A stretch of DNA of 64,000 nt from Gemmatimonadota bacterium (lineage in GTDB: Bacteria > Gemmatimonadota > Gemmatimonadetes > Palauibacterales > KS3-K002), in assembly GCA_020344215.1 (NCBI GenBank), contig CP070815.1, positions 4,070,058 through 4,134,057 of the forward strand, read 5' to 3'. Under the pieces are notes generated by a model that did no database searches, had not been told where the DNA came from, and worked only from the letters and a program-made list of their open reading frames with translations. Shown here piece by piece: positions 38,493-48,007 of this stretch (positions are counted from its first letter, which is position 1; each line of letters begins with the position of its first letter). The translations under genes and the position numbers were made by a program.

Positions 38493-38896
38493 TAGATCCT
38501 TAGCCCTCCCTCGCGCGCGCCTTCGGCAAACGCCTGCACGCGCCCGTGATAGGTGCAACCTCCCCGGTCGAAGACGACCCGCTCGATCCCTTTCGCCTTG
38601 GCACGTTCGGCCATCAACTGGCCGGCCAGGCGACTCTGGATCGCTTTGCTACCGTCATCCTCGAGCTTTGCCTGTACCTCTTTCGACCGGGTCGAGATTC
38701 CCGTGATACAGATGCCCAGATCGTCATCGACGAGCTGCGCCTCGATGTGCCTCAGCGTACGCCGAACGACCAGCCGGGGGCGCTCCGCCGTTCCGCGGAT
38801 CTTCTTCAGAGTGCGGGCGTGGCGGCGCAGCCGGGCCCGAACCCGCTGATCCGCCTTCCCGCGCACTCGCCTGCGCTTGAGCTTGGATATCGACAT
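38492..38896 (-). CDS. rplR: 50S ribosomal protein L18
   Basis: 134 residues. [20 protein letters not shown] and [20 protein letters not shown] lead to the 5S rRNA-binding end [20 protein letters not shown]. Its start overlaps the rplF stop by one base. Confidence 0.97.
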   Translation of the reverse strand: MSISKLKRRRVRGKADQRVRARLRRHARTLKKIRGTAERPRLVVRRTLRHIEAQLVDDDLGICITGISTRSKEVQAKLEDDGSKAIQSRLAGQLMAERAKAKGIERVVFDRGGCTYHGRVQAFAEGAREGGLRI

Positions 38897-39432
38897 CAGA
38901 TGGCCGTCTTACCCGCCTTGCGACGGACCTGTTCGCCGTGGTACCTGATCCCTTTGCCCTTGTAGGGCTCCGGGGGCCTGAAGGCGCGGATCTCCGCTGC
39001 CGCCTGGCCGACCTTCTCGTTATCCACACCCGAGACCGTAACCAGAGTCGGCGACTCGACACCGAGCGTCACACCCTCCGGCGGGTCGTAAGTTATTGGG
39101 TGGGAGTACCCGAGATGGAAGCGCAGCGCCTTCCCTGCCGCCTCCGCGCGGTAGCCCACACCAACGATCTCGAGCTTCTTCAGGAACCCTTCGGTCACAC
39201 CCTTCACCATGTTCGTCAGCAGCGAACCCGTGAGGCCGTGTAACGCACGATGATCGCGACGATCGCTGGGCCGCTTCACTCGAAGCTCGCCGTTCTCATG
39301 CACGATCTCCAGCGCGGGATGGAACTCCCGCTCGATTTCCCCCTTGGGGCCCTTAATCTTTACGTGGGAGCCCTCGATCATCACCGTCACGCCGTCGGGT
39401 ACTCTGATTACCCGCTTGCCGATACGCGACAT
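38896..39432 (-). CDS. rplF: 50S ribosomal protein L6
   Basis: 178 residues; MSRIGKRVIRVPDGVTVMIE start and C-terminal FRPPEPYKGKGIRYHGEQVR, the 23S rRNA-binding signature. It binds near the GTPase-associated centre where EF-G and EF-Tu act. Confidence 0.98.
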   Translation of the reverse strand: MSRIGKRVIRVPDGVTVMIEGSHVKIKGPKGEIEREFHPALEIVHENGELRVKRPSDRRDHRALHGLTGSLLTNMVKGVTEGFLKKLEIVGVGYRAEAAGKALRFHLGYSHPITYDPPEGVTLGVESPTLVTVSGVDNEKVGQAAAEIRAFRPPEPYKGKGIRYHGEQVRRKAGKTAI

Positions 39433-39450
39433 CGCTCGCTCTCCCCCGCC

Positions 39451-39849
39451 TCAGCTAACCACCGCGATCAGCTCGCCGCCAATGCCTGCCGCCCGGGCCT
39501 CACGGTCAGTGAGGATGCCCCGGCTGGTCGACAGGATGGCCACTCCCAGGCCGGCGTGCACACGTGGGATCTCGGCCTTGCCCACGTAGCTGCGCCGCCC
39601 CGGCCGGGAGACCCGGCGAAGCTCACGGATGACCGGCTTCCCGTCGGGCGCGTACTTCAGGTACAGCCTGAGAAAAGTGCGCTGCCCGTCGTCAATAACC
39701 TTCATGCTGTGGATGAAGTGAGCATCGACCAGTTTCCTGGCGATCTCAGCCTTCATCCTGGAGAGAGGAACATCGACTCGTTTCTGGCCTGCGTGCAACG
39801 CGTTGCGAACACGGGTGAGCATGTCCGCGATCGGGTCCGTCATCGTCAT
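39451..39849 (-). CDS. rpsH: 30S ribosomal protein S8
   Basis: 132 residues: DPIADMLTRVRNALHAGQKR, ending AILSTSRGILTDREARAAGI with GGELIAVVS. Primary 16S binder; in E. coli it also represses the spc operon at an L5-proximal mRNA site. The start may be at 39849 or the second ATG at 39843. Confidence 0.98.
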   Translation of the reverse strand: MTMTDPIADMLTRVRNALHAGQKRVDVPLSRMKAEIARKLVDAHFIHSMKVIDDGQRTFLRLYLKYAPDGKPVIRELRRVSRPGRRSYVGKAEIPRVHAGLGVAILSTSRGILTDREARAAGIGGELIAVVS

Positions 39850-39884
39850 CGGGGTTCACCTAACCACACGGTCTTTTTGTTTAC

Positions 39885-40070
39885 CTACCAACTGGCCTTC
39901 CGCACCCCGGGGAGTTCACCCTCGAGTGCCATGTTGCGGAAGCAGATTCGACAGATTCCGTATTTGCGGATGTATGCCCGGGCGCGCCCACATCTCCGGC
40001 AGCGGCTGTACTCGCGCGCCGAGAACTTCTTCGACCTCTTCGCCTTTTCGATCAGACACTTCTTGGCCAT
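39885..40070 (-). CDS. rpsN: 30S ribosomal protein S14 (short zinc form)
   Basis: 61 residues: [20 protein letters not shown], then [20 protein letters not shown]. The CxxC...CxxC set marks the zinc-binding short form used by many non-proteobacterial phyla. Confidence 0.97.
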   Translation of the reverse strand: MAKKCLIEKAKRSKKFSAREYSRCRRCGRARAYIRKYGICRICFRNMALEGELPGVRKASW

Positions 40071-40102
40071 CGCATCACCAATTGCTTTCGAAGTTGTCCC
40101 AG

Positions 40103-40669
40103 CTAGACGACCACAGGCTCCATGCCGCGGAACGGCATCCCGAGCTCGCGCAGCAGGGCCAAGGCCTCTTCATCTTTGCCCGTCGATGTGACGAACGTGA
40201 TGTCCATCCCGTGGATCTTCTGAATCTTATCGTAGTCCACTTCGGGAAAGACAACCTGCTCCTTGATGCCTACGGTGTAGTTGCCGCGACCGTCAAAGGA
40301 GTGTGGAGACAGTCCCCGGAAGTCGCGCACCCTGGGCACCGCCACGTTGATGAAGCGGTCTAGGAACTCGTACATGTGCGCGCGACGAAGGGTGACGCTG
40401 ACTCCCACCGGCATCCCCTCCCGCAGACCGAAGTTCGAGATGGCCTTGCGGGCTTTGTTCACGATCGGGCGCTGGCCGCTGATGGCCGTGACCGCCTCGA
40501 CGACCGAATCGAGCAGCTTGGGGTCGCGGGATGCGTCGCCCACCCCGACGTTGATCACGATCTTCTCGAGCCGCGGCACCTGGTGCGCGTTCTCGAACCC
40601 GAACTCGCTGGTGAGCTTGGGCCGCACCGTACCCTCGTAGTGTTCCTGCAACCTCGGCTTCATCGTCAA
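40103..40669 (-). CDS. rplE: 50S ribosomal protein L5
   Basis: 188 residues: [40 protein letters not shown] and [21 protein letters not shown]5 carries 5S rRNA and touches P-site tRNA. The start (40669 or 40663) overlaps the rplX stop. Confidence 0.98.
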   Translation of the reverse strand: MTMKPRLQEHYEGTVRPKLTSEFGFENAHQVPRLEKIVINVGVGDASRDPKLLDSVVEAVTAISGQRPIVNKARKAISNFGLREGMPVGVSVTLRRAHMYEFLDRFINVAVPRVRDFRGLSPHSFDGRGNYTVGIKEQVVFPEVDYDKIQKIHGMDITFVTSTGKDEEALALLRELGMPFRGMEPVVV

Positions 40670-40992
40670 CCTTCCGGAATCGGGATCGGCGTGTCACAGC
40701 GGTTACACAGCCGTTCCAGCGTGCCATCGGCGTCATGCCTCCTACGGACGCGCGACGGGCCCTTGCAGTGGGGGCAGATCAGCATCACGTTCGACGCGTG
40801 GATAGGCGCCTCAAACGTGACGATCCCGCCCTCCGGGTTGGCCTGGGAGGGGCGCTGATGTCGCGTGCGCATGTTCACCCCTTCGATCACCACGCGGTTA
40901 CGCTTCGGGTGGACCCGCAGTACTCGCCCTTCCGACCCCTTGTAGTTGCCGGCTATTACGGCAACCTGATCTCCTCTACGAACGTGCATCAT
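40666..40992 (-). CDS. rplX: 50S ribosomal protein L24 (with C-terminal zinc ribbon)
   Basis: 108 residues. KOW domain [20 protein letters not shown] at the start and [20 protein letters not shown]; the tail adds two cysteine pairs ([12 protein letters not shown] and RLCNRCDT), a form common outside Proteobacteria. L24 initiates 50S assembly. Confidence 0.97.
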   Translation of the reverse strand: MMHVRRGDQVAVIAGNYKGSEGRVLRVHPKRNRVVIEGVNMRTRHQRPSQANPEGGIVTFEAPIHASNVMLICPHCKGPSRVRRRHDADGTLERLCNRCDTPIPIPEG

Positions 40993-40999
40993 TCAGCCC

Positions 41000-41368
41000 T
41001 CAGACGACCTCCGGGGCCAGCGACACGATCTTCATGAACTGCTTGTCCCGCAATTCTCGCCCGACCGGACCAAAGATTCGCGTCGCCCGAGGCTCGCCCT
41101 GTTCGTTTATCAGCACCGCGGCATTGTCATCGAAGCGGATGTAGGAGCCGTCCTTGCGGCGCTGCTCCCGAGCCGTCCTGACGACCACCGCCTTAGTGAC
41201 TTCGCCCTTCTTCACCGTGCTCGTCGGGAGCGCATCCTTGATCGTCACCACGATCACGTCACCCATCCGGGCGTAGCGACGCTTGCTGCCCCCCAACACG
41301 CGGATGCAGAGCGCCTCCTTGGCTCCCGAGTTGTCCGTGACCCGTACGATCGACTCCTGTTGTATCAT
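41000..41368 (-). CDS. rplN: 50S ribosomal protein L14
   Basis: 122 residues: [20 protein letters not shown], ending with the family's [24 protein letters not shown] tail. It forms part of the intersubunit bridge and the RsfS-binding face. Confidence 0.98.
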   Translation of the reverse strand: MIQQESIVRVTDNSGAKEALCIRVLGGSKRRYARMGDVIVVTIKDALPTSTVKKGEVTKAVVVRTAREQRRKDGSYIRFDDNAAVLINEQGEPRATRIFGPVGRELRDKQFMKIVSLAPEVV

Positions 41369-41398
41369 CGCTCTATCACATGTTCCGGGCGTGCACGG

Positions 41399-41653
41399 CT
41401 AATCCGGCCTTTGGACGATCTCCACTAGACGCCAGCGCTTCTTCATCGATAGCGGTCGCGTCTCCGCGATCCGCACGACGTCGCCGGCACGGGCCTGGTT
41501 CTCCTCGTCATGCGCGTAGTACTTCTTGTGCCGCGTGACCTGCTTGCCATACAGCGGGTGTGCGTACCGTCTTTCGACGCTAACCACGATGGTCTTGTCC
41601 ATCCGGTCGCTCACCACAGACCCAATCCGTGTCTTGCGCTGGCCTCGAGCCAT
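41399..41653 (-). CDS. rpsQ: 30S ribosomal protein S17
   Basis: 84 residues: [40 protein letters not shown] and a C-terminus [22 protein letters not shown]-fold early 16S binder. Confidence 0.98.
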   Translation of the reverse strand: MARGQRKTRIGSVVSDRMDKTIVVSVERRYAHPLYGKQVTRHKKYYAHDEENQARAGDVVRIAETRPLSMKKRWRLVEIVQRPD

Positions 41654-41659
41654 ACGTCG

Positions 41660-41874
41660 TCACTTCTCCTTGGCATCGCGAGCCGCCTGCAGCTCGCGCT
41701 CGTGCCTGATCGTCTTCAACCTCGCAATATCGCGCCGCAGCTTCCGGATTCGCATAGGATTCTCGATCTCCTCGTATGCGCTCTTCATGCGCAGGTTGAA
41801 GAGCTCGTTCGACAGTTCTTCGAGCCTCTGCTCGATGTCGGCGTCGCCCATTTCACGAATCTCATCCGGCCGCA

Positions 41875-41878
<4 letters not shown>
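41660..41878 (-). CDS. rpmC: 50S ribosomal protein L29
   Basis: 72 residues, all helical: [60 protein letters not shown]. It sits by the exit tunnel where trigger factor and SRP dock. Start overlaps the rplP stop (ATGA). Confidence 0.96.
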
Positions 41879-42294
<416 letters not shown>

Positions 42295-42315
42295 AGCCTC
42301 TTCCTACCTACCCGA

Positions 42316-42984
42316 TCACGTGCCCCGGCCGCCGGCCGTGTACGTCTGACCTTTGCGGTCCTCGACGACCTCGCCCTTGAAAACCCAGACCTTGATGCCG
42401 ATGGGGCCGAAGGTGGTCTTGGCCGTGGAGCGAGCGTAGTCGACATCCGCGCGCAACGTGTGCAGGGGCACCCGACCCTCGTGATACCCCTCGGTCCGGG
42501 CGATCTCGGCGCCGCCCAGCCGGCCGGCACACTGGATCTTTATTCCACCGGCCCCCATACGCATCGCCTGCTGCACCGCCCGCTTCATCGCCCGTCGAAA
42601 CGCGATACGCTGCACGAGCTGGAACGCCACGTTGTCAGCCACCAACTGCGCATCGATCTCCGGGCGCTTGATCTCTTCGACGTTGATCGCCACCTCGGAA
42701 GTCGTCAGCACGGCCAGCTCGTCTCGCAGCTTGTCGACCTCGGCGCCACGCTTGCCGATGACTACGCCGGGCCGGCCCGTGTTGATCGTCACGACGATCT
42801 TGCCGGGCTTCCGCTCGATCTCGACCGACGAGATTGCCGCGTGGCCGAGACGCGCCTTCAGGTAGTTGCGGATCTTCTCATCCTGCTCGATGAGGTCCGC
42901 CAGGTCGCCCTCGGCGTACCAGCGCGACTTCCACGTCTTGACGACTCCTAGACGGAAGCCGACAGGGTGTGTCTTCTGACCCAT
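42316..42984 (-). CDS. rpsC: 30S ribosomal protein S3
   Basis: 222 residues: [22 protein letters not shown]-type [20 protein letters not shown] and [20 protein letters not shown]. Part of the mRNA entry channel. Confidence 0.98.
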   Translation of the reverse strand: MGQKTHPVGFRLGVVKTWKSRWYAEGDLADLIEQDEKIRNYLKARLGHAAISSVEIERKPGKIVVTINTGRPGVVIGKRGAEVDKLRDELAVLTTSEVAINVEEIKRPEIDAQLVADNVAFQLVQRIAFRRAMKRAVQQAMRMGAGGIKIQCAGRLGGAEIARTEGYHEGRVPLHTLRADVDYARSTAKTTFGPIGIKVWVFKGEVVEDRKGQTYTAGGRGT

Positions 42985-42985
42985 G

Positions 42986-43336
42986 CTACTCCTTCCGATC
43001 GACGATCACTGTGACGTGGCTCGTCCGCTTTCGAAGTGGGCTGGCTCGCCCCATGGCACGCGCCCGCCACCGCCTGTAGGTGGGCCCCTCGTCTACGTAA
43101 GCCCGCTTGACGTAGAGCTCGTCCACGTCCAGGCGCTCTCCTTGCTCGTCCGCTTTGTACATCGCGTTGGCCACCGCCGACCTGAGAAGCCTGTCGATCG
43201 TTCTGGCGGCCCTCTTATCGCTGAACTGCAGAGTGGCGTAGGCTTCATTCACGTTCTGACCGCGGATCAGATCTGCGACGAGCCGCATCTTCCGCGGTGA
43301 CTGGCGAACGAAACGCGCAATAGCCTTTGCTTCCAT
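42986..43336 (-). CDS. rplV: 50S ribosomal protein L22
   Basis: 116 residues from the ATG at 43336 ([20 protein letters not shown]), ending [20 protein letters not shown]. Its hairpin lines the exit tunnel (macrolide region). The longer frame upstream is only rpsS in another phase. It abuts rpsS and rpsC by one base. Confidence 0.97.
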   Translation of the reverse strand: MEAKAIARFVRQSPRKMRLVADLIRGQNVNEAYATLQFSDKRAARTIDRLLRSAVANAMYKADEQGERLDVDELYVKRAYVDEGPTYRRWRARAMGRASPLRKRTSHVTVIVDRKE

Positions 43337-43337
43337 C

Positions 43338-43625
43338 CTAGCTGACCTTGGCCCGCTTGTCCGCCAGCTTGCCGCCGTGCCCGCGGAACAGGCGCGTCGG
43401 CGCAAACTCGCCCACCTTGTGGCCCACCATATTCTCGGTGACGTAGACCGGAATGAACTTGTTCCCGTTGTGGACGGCGAGCGTATGCCCCACGAACTCG
43501 GGCGTTATAGTCGAGCGCCGTGACCAAGTCTTGATCACACGCTTTTCGCCGCTCTCGTTCATCTGAGAGATCTTGCGCATCAGATGGTCGTCGACGAATG
43601 GACCTTTTCTTACGCTTCTTGCCAT
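43338..43625 (-). CDS. rpsS: 30S ribosomal protein S19
   Basis: 95 residues: [20 protein letters not shown], then [20 protein letters not shown] and [20 protein letters not shown]. Binds the head of the 30S subunit with S13. Confidence 0.98.
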   Translation of the reverse strand: MARSVRKGPFVDDHLMRKISQMNESGEKRVIKTWSRRSTITPEFVGHTLAVHNGNKFIPVYVTENMVGHKVGEFAPTRLFRGHGGKLADKRAKVS

Positions 43626-43664
43626 AGGTGCTCCGGCTATCTGCCGAGTCCGTTCAGCACCGCG

Positions 43665-44504
43665 CTACTGCGTCGCCTTACCGCGACGCCGGCGGCGCAC
43701 TATGAGCTTGTTCGACTTCTTATGTGGGTCACGCGTCTTGCGGCCCTCCGGCTTGCCCCAGGGGCTTACCGGCGGGCGCCCGCCCGATGCCTTGCCTTCA
43801 CCACCGCCGAGCGGGTGGTCTACCGGGTTCATCGCCACACCGCGGACCTTCGGCCGGCGGCCGGCCCAGCGCGCCCGGCCGGCCTTGCCCCACGAAACGA
43901 GCTCGTGGTCGACGTTGCCGACCTGGCCGATGGTGGCCATGCAGTCCGCGGGCACCATGCGGACCTCGGTTGACGGGAGCCTCAGCGTGACTTGGTTGCT
44001 CTCCTTGGCCACCACCTGCGCACCGCTCCCGGCCGAGCGGATCATCTTGCCGCCCCGACCGGGGGTGAGCTCCACGTTGTGGACCGTCGTCCCGAGGGGG
44101 ATCTCCTTGAGCGGCATCGCGTTGCCCACGCGAATCTCGCTCCCCGATCCCGCCATGATCGTGTCCCCCGCCTTCAGCCCGCGGGGGTGGATGATGTAGC
44201 GCTTCTCGCCGTCCGCGTAGTGGATCAGCGCGATGTTGGCAGAGCGGTTCGGGTCGTACTCGACCGCCGCGACCTTGCCAGGTACACCGCTCTTGTCACG
44301 CCGGAAGTCGATCCGGCGGTAGCGACGCTTGTGGCCACCGCCACGCCGCCGCGACGTAGTGTGCCCATGGTGGTTGCGCCCACCCGACTTCTTCAGGGGC
44401 TCGAGCAGCGACTTTTCGGGCTTGCTCCGCGTAACCTCGTCGCTGCTGACCAGTGACCGAAAACGCGTGCCCGGTGTCCTCGGTTTGAGCTTCTTGATCG
44501 CCAT
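43665..44504 (-). CDS. rplB: 50S ribosomal protein L2
   Basis: 279 residues. [20 protein letters not shown] and the peptidyl-transferase-proximal [18 protein letters not shown], including the conserved histidine region, are intact. It closes with the Lys/Arg-rich [16 protein letters not shown]. Confidence 0.98.
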   Translation of the reverse strand: MAIKKLKPRTPGTRFRSLVSSDEVTRSKPEKSLLEPLKKSGGRNHHGHTTSRRRGGGHKRRYRRIDFRRDKSGVPGKVAAVEYDPNRSANIALIHYADGEKRYIIHPRGLKAGDTIMAGSGSEIRVGNAMPLKEIPLGTTVHNVELTPGRGGKMIRSAGSGAQVVAKESNQVTLRLPSTEVRMVPADCMATIGQVGNVDHELVSWGKAGRARWAGRRPKVRGVAMNPVDHPLGGGEGKASGGRPPVSPWGKPEGRKTRDPHKKSNKLIVRRRRRGKATQ

Positions 44505-44506
44505 GC

Positions 44507-44797
44507 CTAGAGCCCTTCGAAGATTTCCATTGTTTCGCCATCCGCGAGCGTAACGACAGCCTTCTTCCAGTTAGGCCGCTTGCCCACATGCACGCCGCGG
44601 CGGCGCCACTTGCCGCGCTGGCGGGACGTCCTGACCTGCGTGACGTGCACGTCGAACATCCGCTCCACCGCGTGCTTTATCTCGTGCTTGTTCGCGTCGC
44701 CCTGCACTTCGAAGGTGTACTGGTTGTGCTCCATCTGGCTCGACGTCGTCTTCTCAGTGATGATCGGGCGAACGATGATCTGCCGCGGATCACGCAT
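44507..44797 (-). CDS. rplW: 50S ribosomal protein L23
   Basis: 96 residues: [40 protein letters not shown], then [20 protein letters not shown]. Main docking site for trigger factor and SRP at the tunnel exit. Its first eight bases overlap rplD. Confidence 0.97.
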   Translation of the reverse strand: MRDPRQIIVRPIITEKTTSSQMEHNQYTFEVQGDANKHEIKHAVERMFDVHVTQVRTSRQRGKWRRRGVHVGKRPNWKKAVVTLADGETMEIFEGL

Positions 44798-45455
44798 CGC
44801 TGGCCCCCTCGCTCGTTCCCGTCGCCTTCGCTGCCACTGGCGCCGCCAGGGCGCTCTCCTCGATGACGACCGAGTCCGCCCAGAGCACGTCGTACGCCGA
44901 CTCGTGGCCGTAGTGCCGCACCTCGACGTTCGGGAGGTTGCGAGCCGACATGGACATGTTCGGGCGCTTCCCTGCAGTCAGGATCAGTACCTTGTGATCA
45001 CCAACGCCCAACTTGTCGAGGAGCTTGACGAGCTCTCGCGTCCTGGGGCGTTCCATCGTCAGATCCTCGAGCACGATCACCCGATCCTCGGCCGCCCTGG
45101 CGTTGAACGCCGAGCGCCGGGCCAGTCGCCGTACCTTCTTGGGCAGGCCCAGCCGATACGAGCGCGGGACCGGCGGAAAGACGATCCCGCCGCCGCGCCA
45201 GATCGGCGAGCGGATGCTGCCCACCCGGGCGCGTCCGGTCCCCTTCTGCCGCCACGGCTTGCGTCCGCCGCCCCTGACCTCCCCACGGGACTTCGCGGCC
45301 GCCGTTCCCTGACGCCGGTTGGCGAGATGCACTTTCACCGCAGCGTGAAGCGATTCCTCGTGCACGACGCCGTCGAATGGGTCCGCCGGAAGAGTCCGTG
45401 CGCTGCCCGCCTGGCCGTCGGCCGTGAAGTACCGAGCCTTCAGTGGTGCCGTCAT
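44790..45455 (-). CDS. rplD: 50S ribosomal protein L4
   Basis: 221 residues: EESLHAAVKVHLANRRQGTA, RGEVRGGGRKPWRQKGTGRA, RVGSIRSPIWRGGGIVFPP, the extended tunnel loop. In E. coli L4 represses the S10 operon at its leader; here rpsJ and rplC precede it. Confidence 0.98.
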   Translation of the reverse strand: MTAPLKARYFTADGQAGSARTLPADPFDGVVHEESLHAAVKVHLANRRQGTAAAKSRGEVRGGGRKPWRQKGTGRARVGSIRSPIWRGGGIVFPPVPRSYRLGLPKKVRRLARRSAFNARAAEDRVIVLEDLTMERPRTRELVKLLDKLGVGDHKVLILTAGKRPNMSMSARNLPNVEVRHYGHESAYDVLWADSVVIEESALAAPVAAKATGTSEGASDA

Positions 45456-45495
45456 CGTTGGTTCAACATCTATCTTCTGGAGCGTACAGTCTCCC

Positions 45496-46236
45496 CTACT
45501 GCTTTCCTATCAACAGCCAGCCGTTACGTGCGCCCGGCACCGGACCCCTCACGAAGAGGAGGTTCCGCTCCGGATCGACCTTCACGACCCGCGAGTTGCG
45601 GACAGTCTTCCGCTCGGTTCCCATGTGGCCGGCCATCTTGCGTCCTTTGATGACCCGGGAGGGATCGGTACCCGGACCGATGGACCCGGGCACGCGCGTC
45701 GACGGGTGCCCGTGCGTCTTCGGGAAGCCGCGGAACCCATGTCGCTTCACGACGCCCTGGAAGCCGCGCCCCTTCGTGTGGCCCGTGACTTTGATCCGCT
45801 CGCCCTCGCTGAAGATCTCGACCGTGAGCAGCTGCCCTACCCGCAGGCCTTGCTCCGGACCCGCCGCCTGAGCCTCGGCTCCCACCTCGCCCTCAGCCGC
45901 GTCACCCGCGTCCGCTTCAGCACCGGCCGCGACCTGAGGCACAGGCGTGTGTGGATCCTCCGCCAGCACGTCGTCGTCAGCCAGCCTGAACTCGCGGACG
46001 ATTGCCGGGACGTACTCGAGGCCCGCCTTCTCCGCGTGACCGAGATCGGGCTTGCGATTCCGCTTCGGTTTCTTGCGCCCGAAGCCGAGTTGGACCGCGC
46101 GATAGCCGTCCCGCTCCTCCGTCTTGACTTGAACGACCGGGCAGGGACCCGCCTCGATCGCCGTCACCGGAACTGCAGTCCCGTCCTCAGCGAACAGCTG
46201 GGTCATCCCGATCTTCTTACCTATCAGCCCGAGCAT
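45496..46236 (-). CDS. rplC: 50S ribosomal protein L3 with acidic insertion
   Basis: 246 residues from the ATG at 46236 (MLGLIGKKIGMTQLFAEDGT). The conserved core is GQLLTVEIFSEGERIKVTGH, TKGRGFQGVVKRHGFRG and MAGHMGTERKTVRNSRVVKV. L3 is usually about 205-215 residues; the extra length is one Ala/Glu/Gly/Asp-rich segment at about residues 86-130, between REFRL and LRVGQLL. The frame upstream of 46236 runs into a repeat array and is not coding. Confidence 0.96.
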   Translation of the reverse strand: MLGLIGKKIGMTQLFAEDGTAVPVTAIEAGPCPVVQVKTEERDGYRAVQLGFGRKKPKRNRKPDLGHAEKAGLEYVPAIVREFRLADDDVLAEDPHTPVPQVAAGAEADAGDAAEGEVGAEAQAAGPEQGLRVGQLLTVEIFSEGERIKVTGHTKGRGFQGVVKRHGFRGFPKTHGHPSTRVPGSIGPGTDPSRVIKGRKMAGHMGTERKTVRNSRVVKVDPERNLLFVRGPVPGARNGWLLIGKQ

Positions 46237-46256
46237 ATTGCGTATTACTCTTCCAC

Positions 46257-46363
46257 TTATCAGTGCCAGGCAACTCGTGGTCAGCAACCAGTTGTCGGTG
46301 AACGGTGATTGCGGATCCAAGAACTGCGACCTTCGGGATCACTGATCACTGATAACCGATCAC
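46257..46363 (-). repeat. Degenerate 7-bp inverted-repeat array, rpsJ/rplC spacer
   Basis: The right arm has the heptads CTGATCA, CTGATAA, CCGATCA (46342-46362). The left arm from 46257 keeps a 7-base phase but is worn: TTATCAG, TGCCAGG, CAACTCG, TGGTCAG, CAACCAG, TTGTCGG, TGAACGG, TGATTGC. It fills most of the 137-bp spacer upstream of rplC. Confidence 0.6.
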
Positions 46364-46373
46364 CTTCCTCCAC

Positions 46374-46682
46374 CTAGTCCACCTTGATCTCGACATCGAC
46401 CCCGGCGGGCAGGTCGAGCTTGGTCAGCGCGTCGACCGTCTGCGGCCGGGAATCCAGAATGTCGATCAGTCTCTTGTGCGTCTTCAACTCGAACTGCTCG
46501 CGGGATTTCTTGTCGATGTGCGGGCTGCGCAGCACCGTCCAGCGCTGCCGGCGCGTTGGAAGCGGGATCGGCCCCCGCACGGTGGCCCCCGTTTTCTGCG
46601 CCGTCCGCACGATGTCCGCGGCTGTCTGGTCGATAACAGCGTGATCGAACGCTTTGAGCCTGATTCGAATATTCCCTGACAT
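46374..46682 (-). CDS. rpsJ: 30S ribosomal protein S10
   Basis: 102 residues: [40 protein letters not shown] and [20 protein letters not shown]. It is also the NusB/NusG partner in antitermination. Repeat arrays flank it on both sides (46257-46363 and 46714-46781). Confidence 0.98.
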   Translation of the reverse strand: MSGNIRIRLKAFDHAVIDQTAADIVRTAQKTGATVRGPIPLPTRRQRWTVLRSPHIDKKSREQFELKTHKRLIDILDSRPQTVDALTKLDLPAGVDVEIKVD

Positions 46683-46713
46683 AGCAGTTGGTCCTACGAG
46701 TTAACAGTTATAG

Positions 46714-46781
46714 TAATCGGTAATCAGTGATCGGCGATCAGTGGTCGGTGATCGTACTTACCGACTACCGGTTACCGGTTA
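46714..46781 (-). repeat. 7-bp inverted-repeat array at the tuf 3' end
   Basis: Plus-strand units: TAATCGG, TAATCAG, TGATCGG, CGATCAG, TGGTCGG, TGATCGT (46714-46755), a short ACTTA, then CCGACTA, CCGGTTA, CCGGTTA (46761-46781). The final unit contains the tuf stop codon (tta at 46779-46781). The arms are head-to-head and can form an imperfect hairpin. From 46724 rightward it is identical to the copy at 63904. Confidence 0.85.
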
Positions 46782-47972
46782 CTCCAGGATCTTCGTCACC
46801 ACGCCGGCGCCAACCGTGCGACCACCCTCGCGGATCGCGAAGCGCAGCCCCTCCTCCATCGCGATCTGCGTGATCAGCTCGATCGTCATCGTCACGTTGT
46901 CGCCCGGCATCACCATCTCTACCCCGTCCGGCAGCTTCACCTCCCCCGTCACGTCCGTCGTCCGGAAGTAAAACTGCGGCCGGTAACCCGTGAAGAACGG
47001 CGTGTGCCGCCCACCCTCGTCCTTCGTCAGTACGTAGACCTCCCCCTCAAACTTCGTGTGCGGCGTGATCGAGCCCGGCTCCGCCAACACCATGCCACGC
47101 TCTATCTCGTCCTTCTCCGTCCCGCGCAACAAAACCCCGGCATTGTCCCCCGCTACCCCCTCGTCCAACGTCTTGCGGAACATCTCCACACCCGTCACTA
47201 CCGTCTTCTTGTGCGCCCCAAGACCGATGATCTCCACCTCCTCGCCAATCCGCACCTTCCCACGCTCGATCCGACCCGTCGCCACCGTCCCGCGACCCGT
47301 GATCGAGAACACATCCTCCACCGGCATCAAGAACGACTTCTCCACATCCCGCTCAGGCTGCGGTATGTAGTTGTCCAACGCCTCGAGCAGCTCGTCCACA
47401 CTCTGCGTATCCTCCACTCCCGGCTCACCGCTCTCCAGCGCCTTCAACGCGCTCCCCTTCACCACCGGTAGATCATCCCCCGGAAACTCGTACTCGTTCA
47501 ACAGATCCCGAACCTCCAGCTCCACCAACTCCAGAAGCTCCGGATCATCCACCATGTCCACCTTGTTCAGGTAAACAACGATGTACGGCACGTTCACCTG
47601 ACGCGCCAACAGCACGTGCTCCCGCGTCTGCGGCATCTGCCCGTCCGCCGCACTCACCACCAGACTCGCCCCGTCCATCTGCGCCGCACCCGTGATCATG
47701 TTCTTCTCGTAGTCCGCGTGCCCCGGACAGTCCACGTGCGCGTAGTGCCGGTTCTCCGTCTCGTACTCCAGGTGCGCCGTCGCTATCGTGATCCCCCGCT
47801 CCCGCTCCTCCGGCGCCTTGTCGATCTGGTCAAACGGCACATACTCCGCCAACCCCCGCTTCGACTGCACCTCCGTGATCGCCGCCACCAACGTCGTCTT
47901 ACCATGGTCCACGTGGCCGATCGTCCCCACGTTCACGTGCGGCTTCGTCCGCTCAAACCTTGCCTTCGCCAT
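46779..47972 (-). CDS. tuf: Elongation factor Tu (copy 1)
   Basis: 397-residue GTPase delivering aminoacyl-tRNA. G1 GHVDHGKT, effector loop [18 protein letters not shown]3 [21 protein letters not shown]4 NKVD; the C-terminal barrels end [13 protein letters not shown]. It closes the str operon after fusA. A second copy begins at the right edge of the window with an identical 3' end. Confidence 0.98.
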   Translation of the reverse strand: MAKARFERTKPHVNVGTIGHVDHGKTTLVAAITEVQSKRGLAEYVPFDQIDKAPEERERGITIATAHLEYETENRHYAHVDCPGHADYEKNMITGAAQMDGASLVVSAADGQMPQTREHVLLARQVNVPYIVVYLNKVDMVDDPELLELVELEVRDLLNEYEFPGDDLPVVKGSALKALESGEPGVEDTQSVDELLEALDNYIPQPERDVEKSFLMPVEDVFSITGRGTVATGRIERGKVRIGEEVEIIGLGAHKKTVVTGVEMFRKTLDEGVAGDNAGVLLRGTEKDEIERGMVLAEPGSITPHTKFEGEVYVLTKDEGGRHTPFFTGYRPQFYFRTTDVTGEVKLPDGVEMVMPGDNVTMTIELITQIAMEEGLRFAIREGGRTVGAGVVTKILE

Positions 47973-48007
47973 TCTCTCCTCGCTCCTCGCTGGCCACCGG
48001 GGCGCCG

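Noticed and set aside
46714..46781. Classic intrinsic terminator after tuf
   Set aside because: The inverted array lacks a U-tract on the transcribed strand and the stem is imperfect; some terminating effect cannot be excluded.
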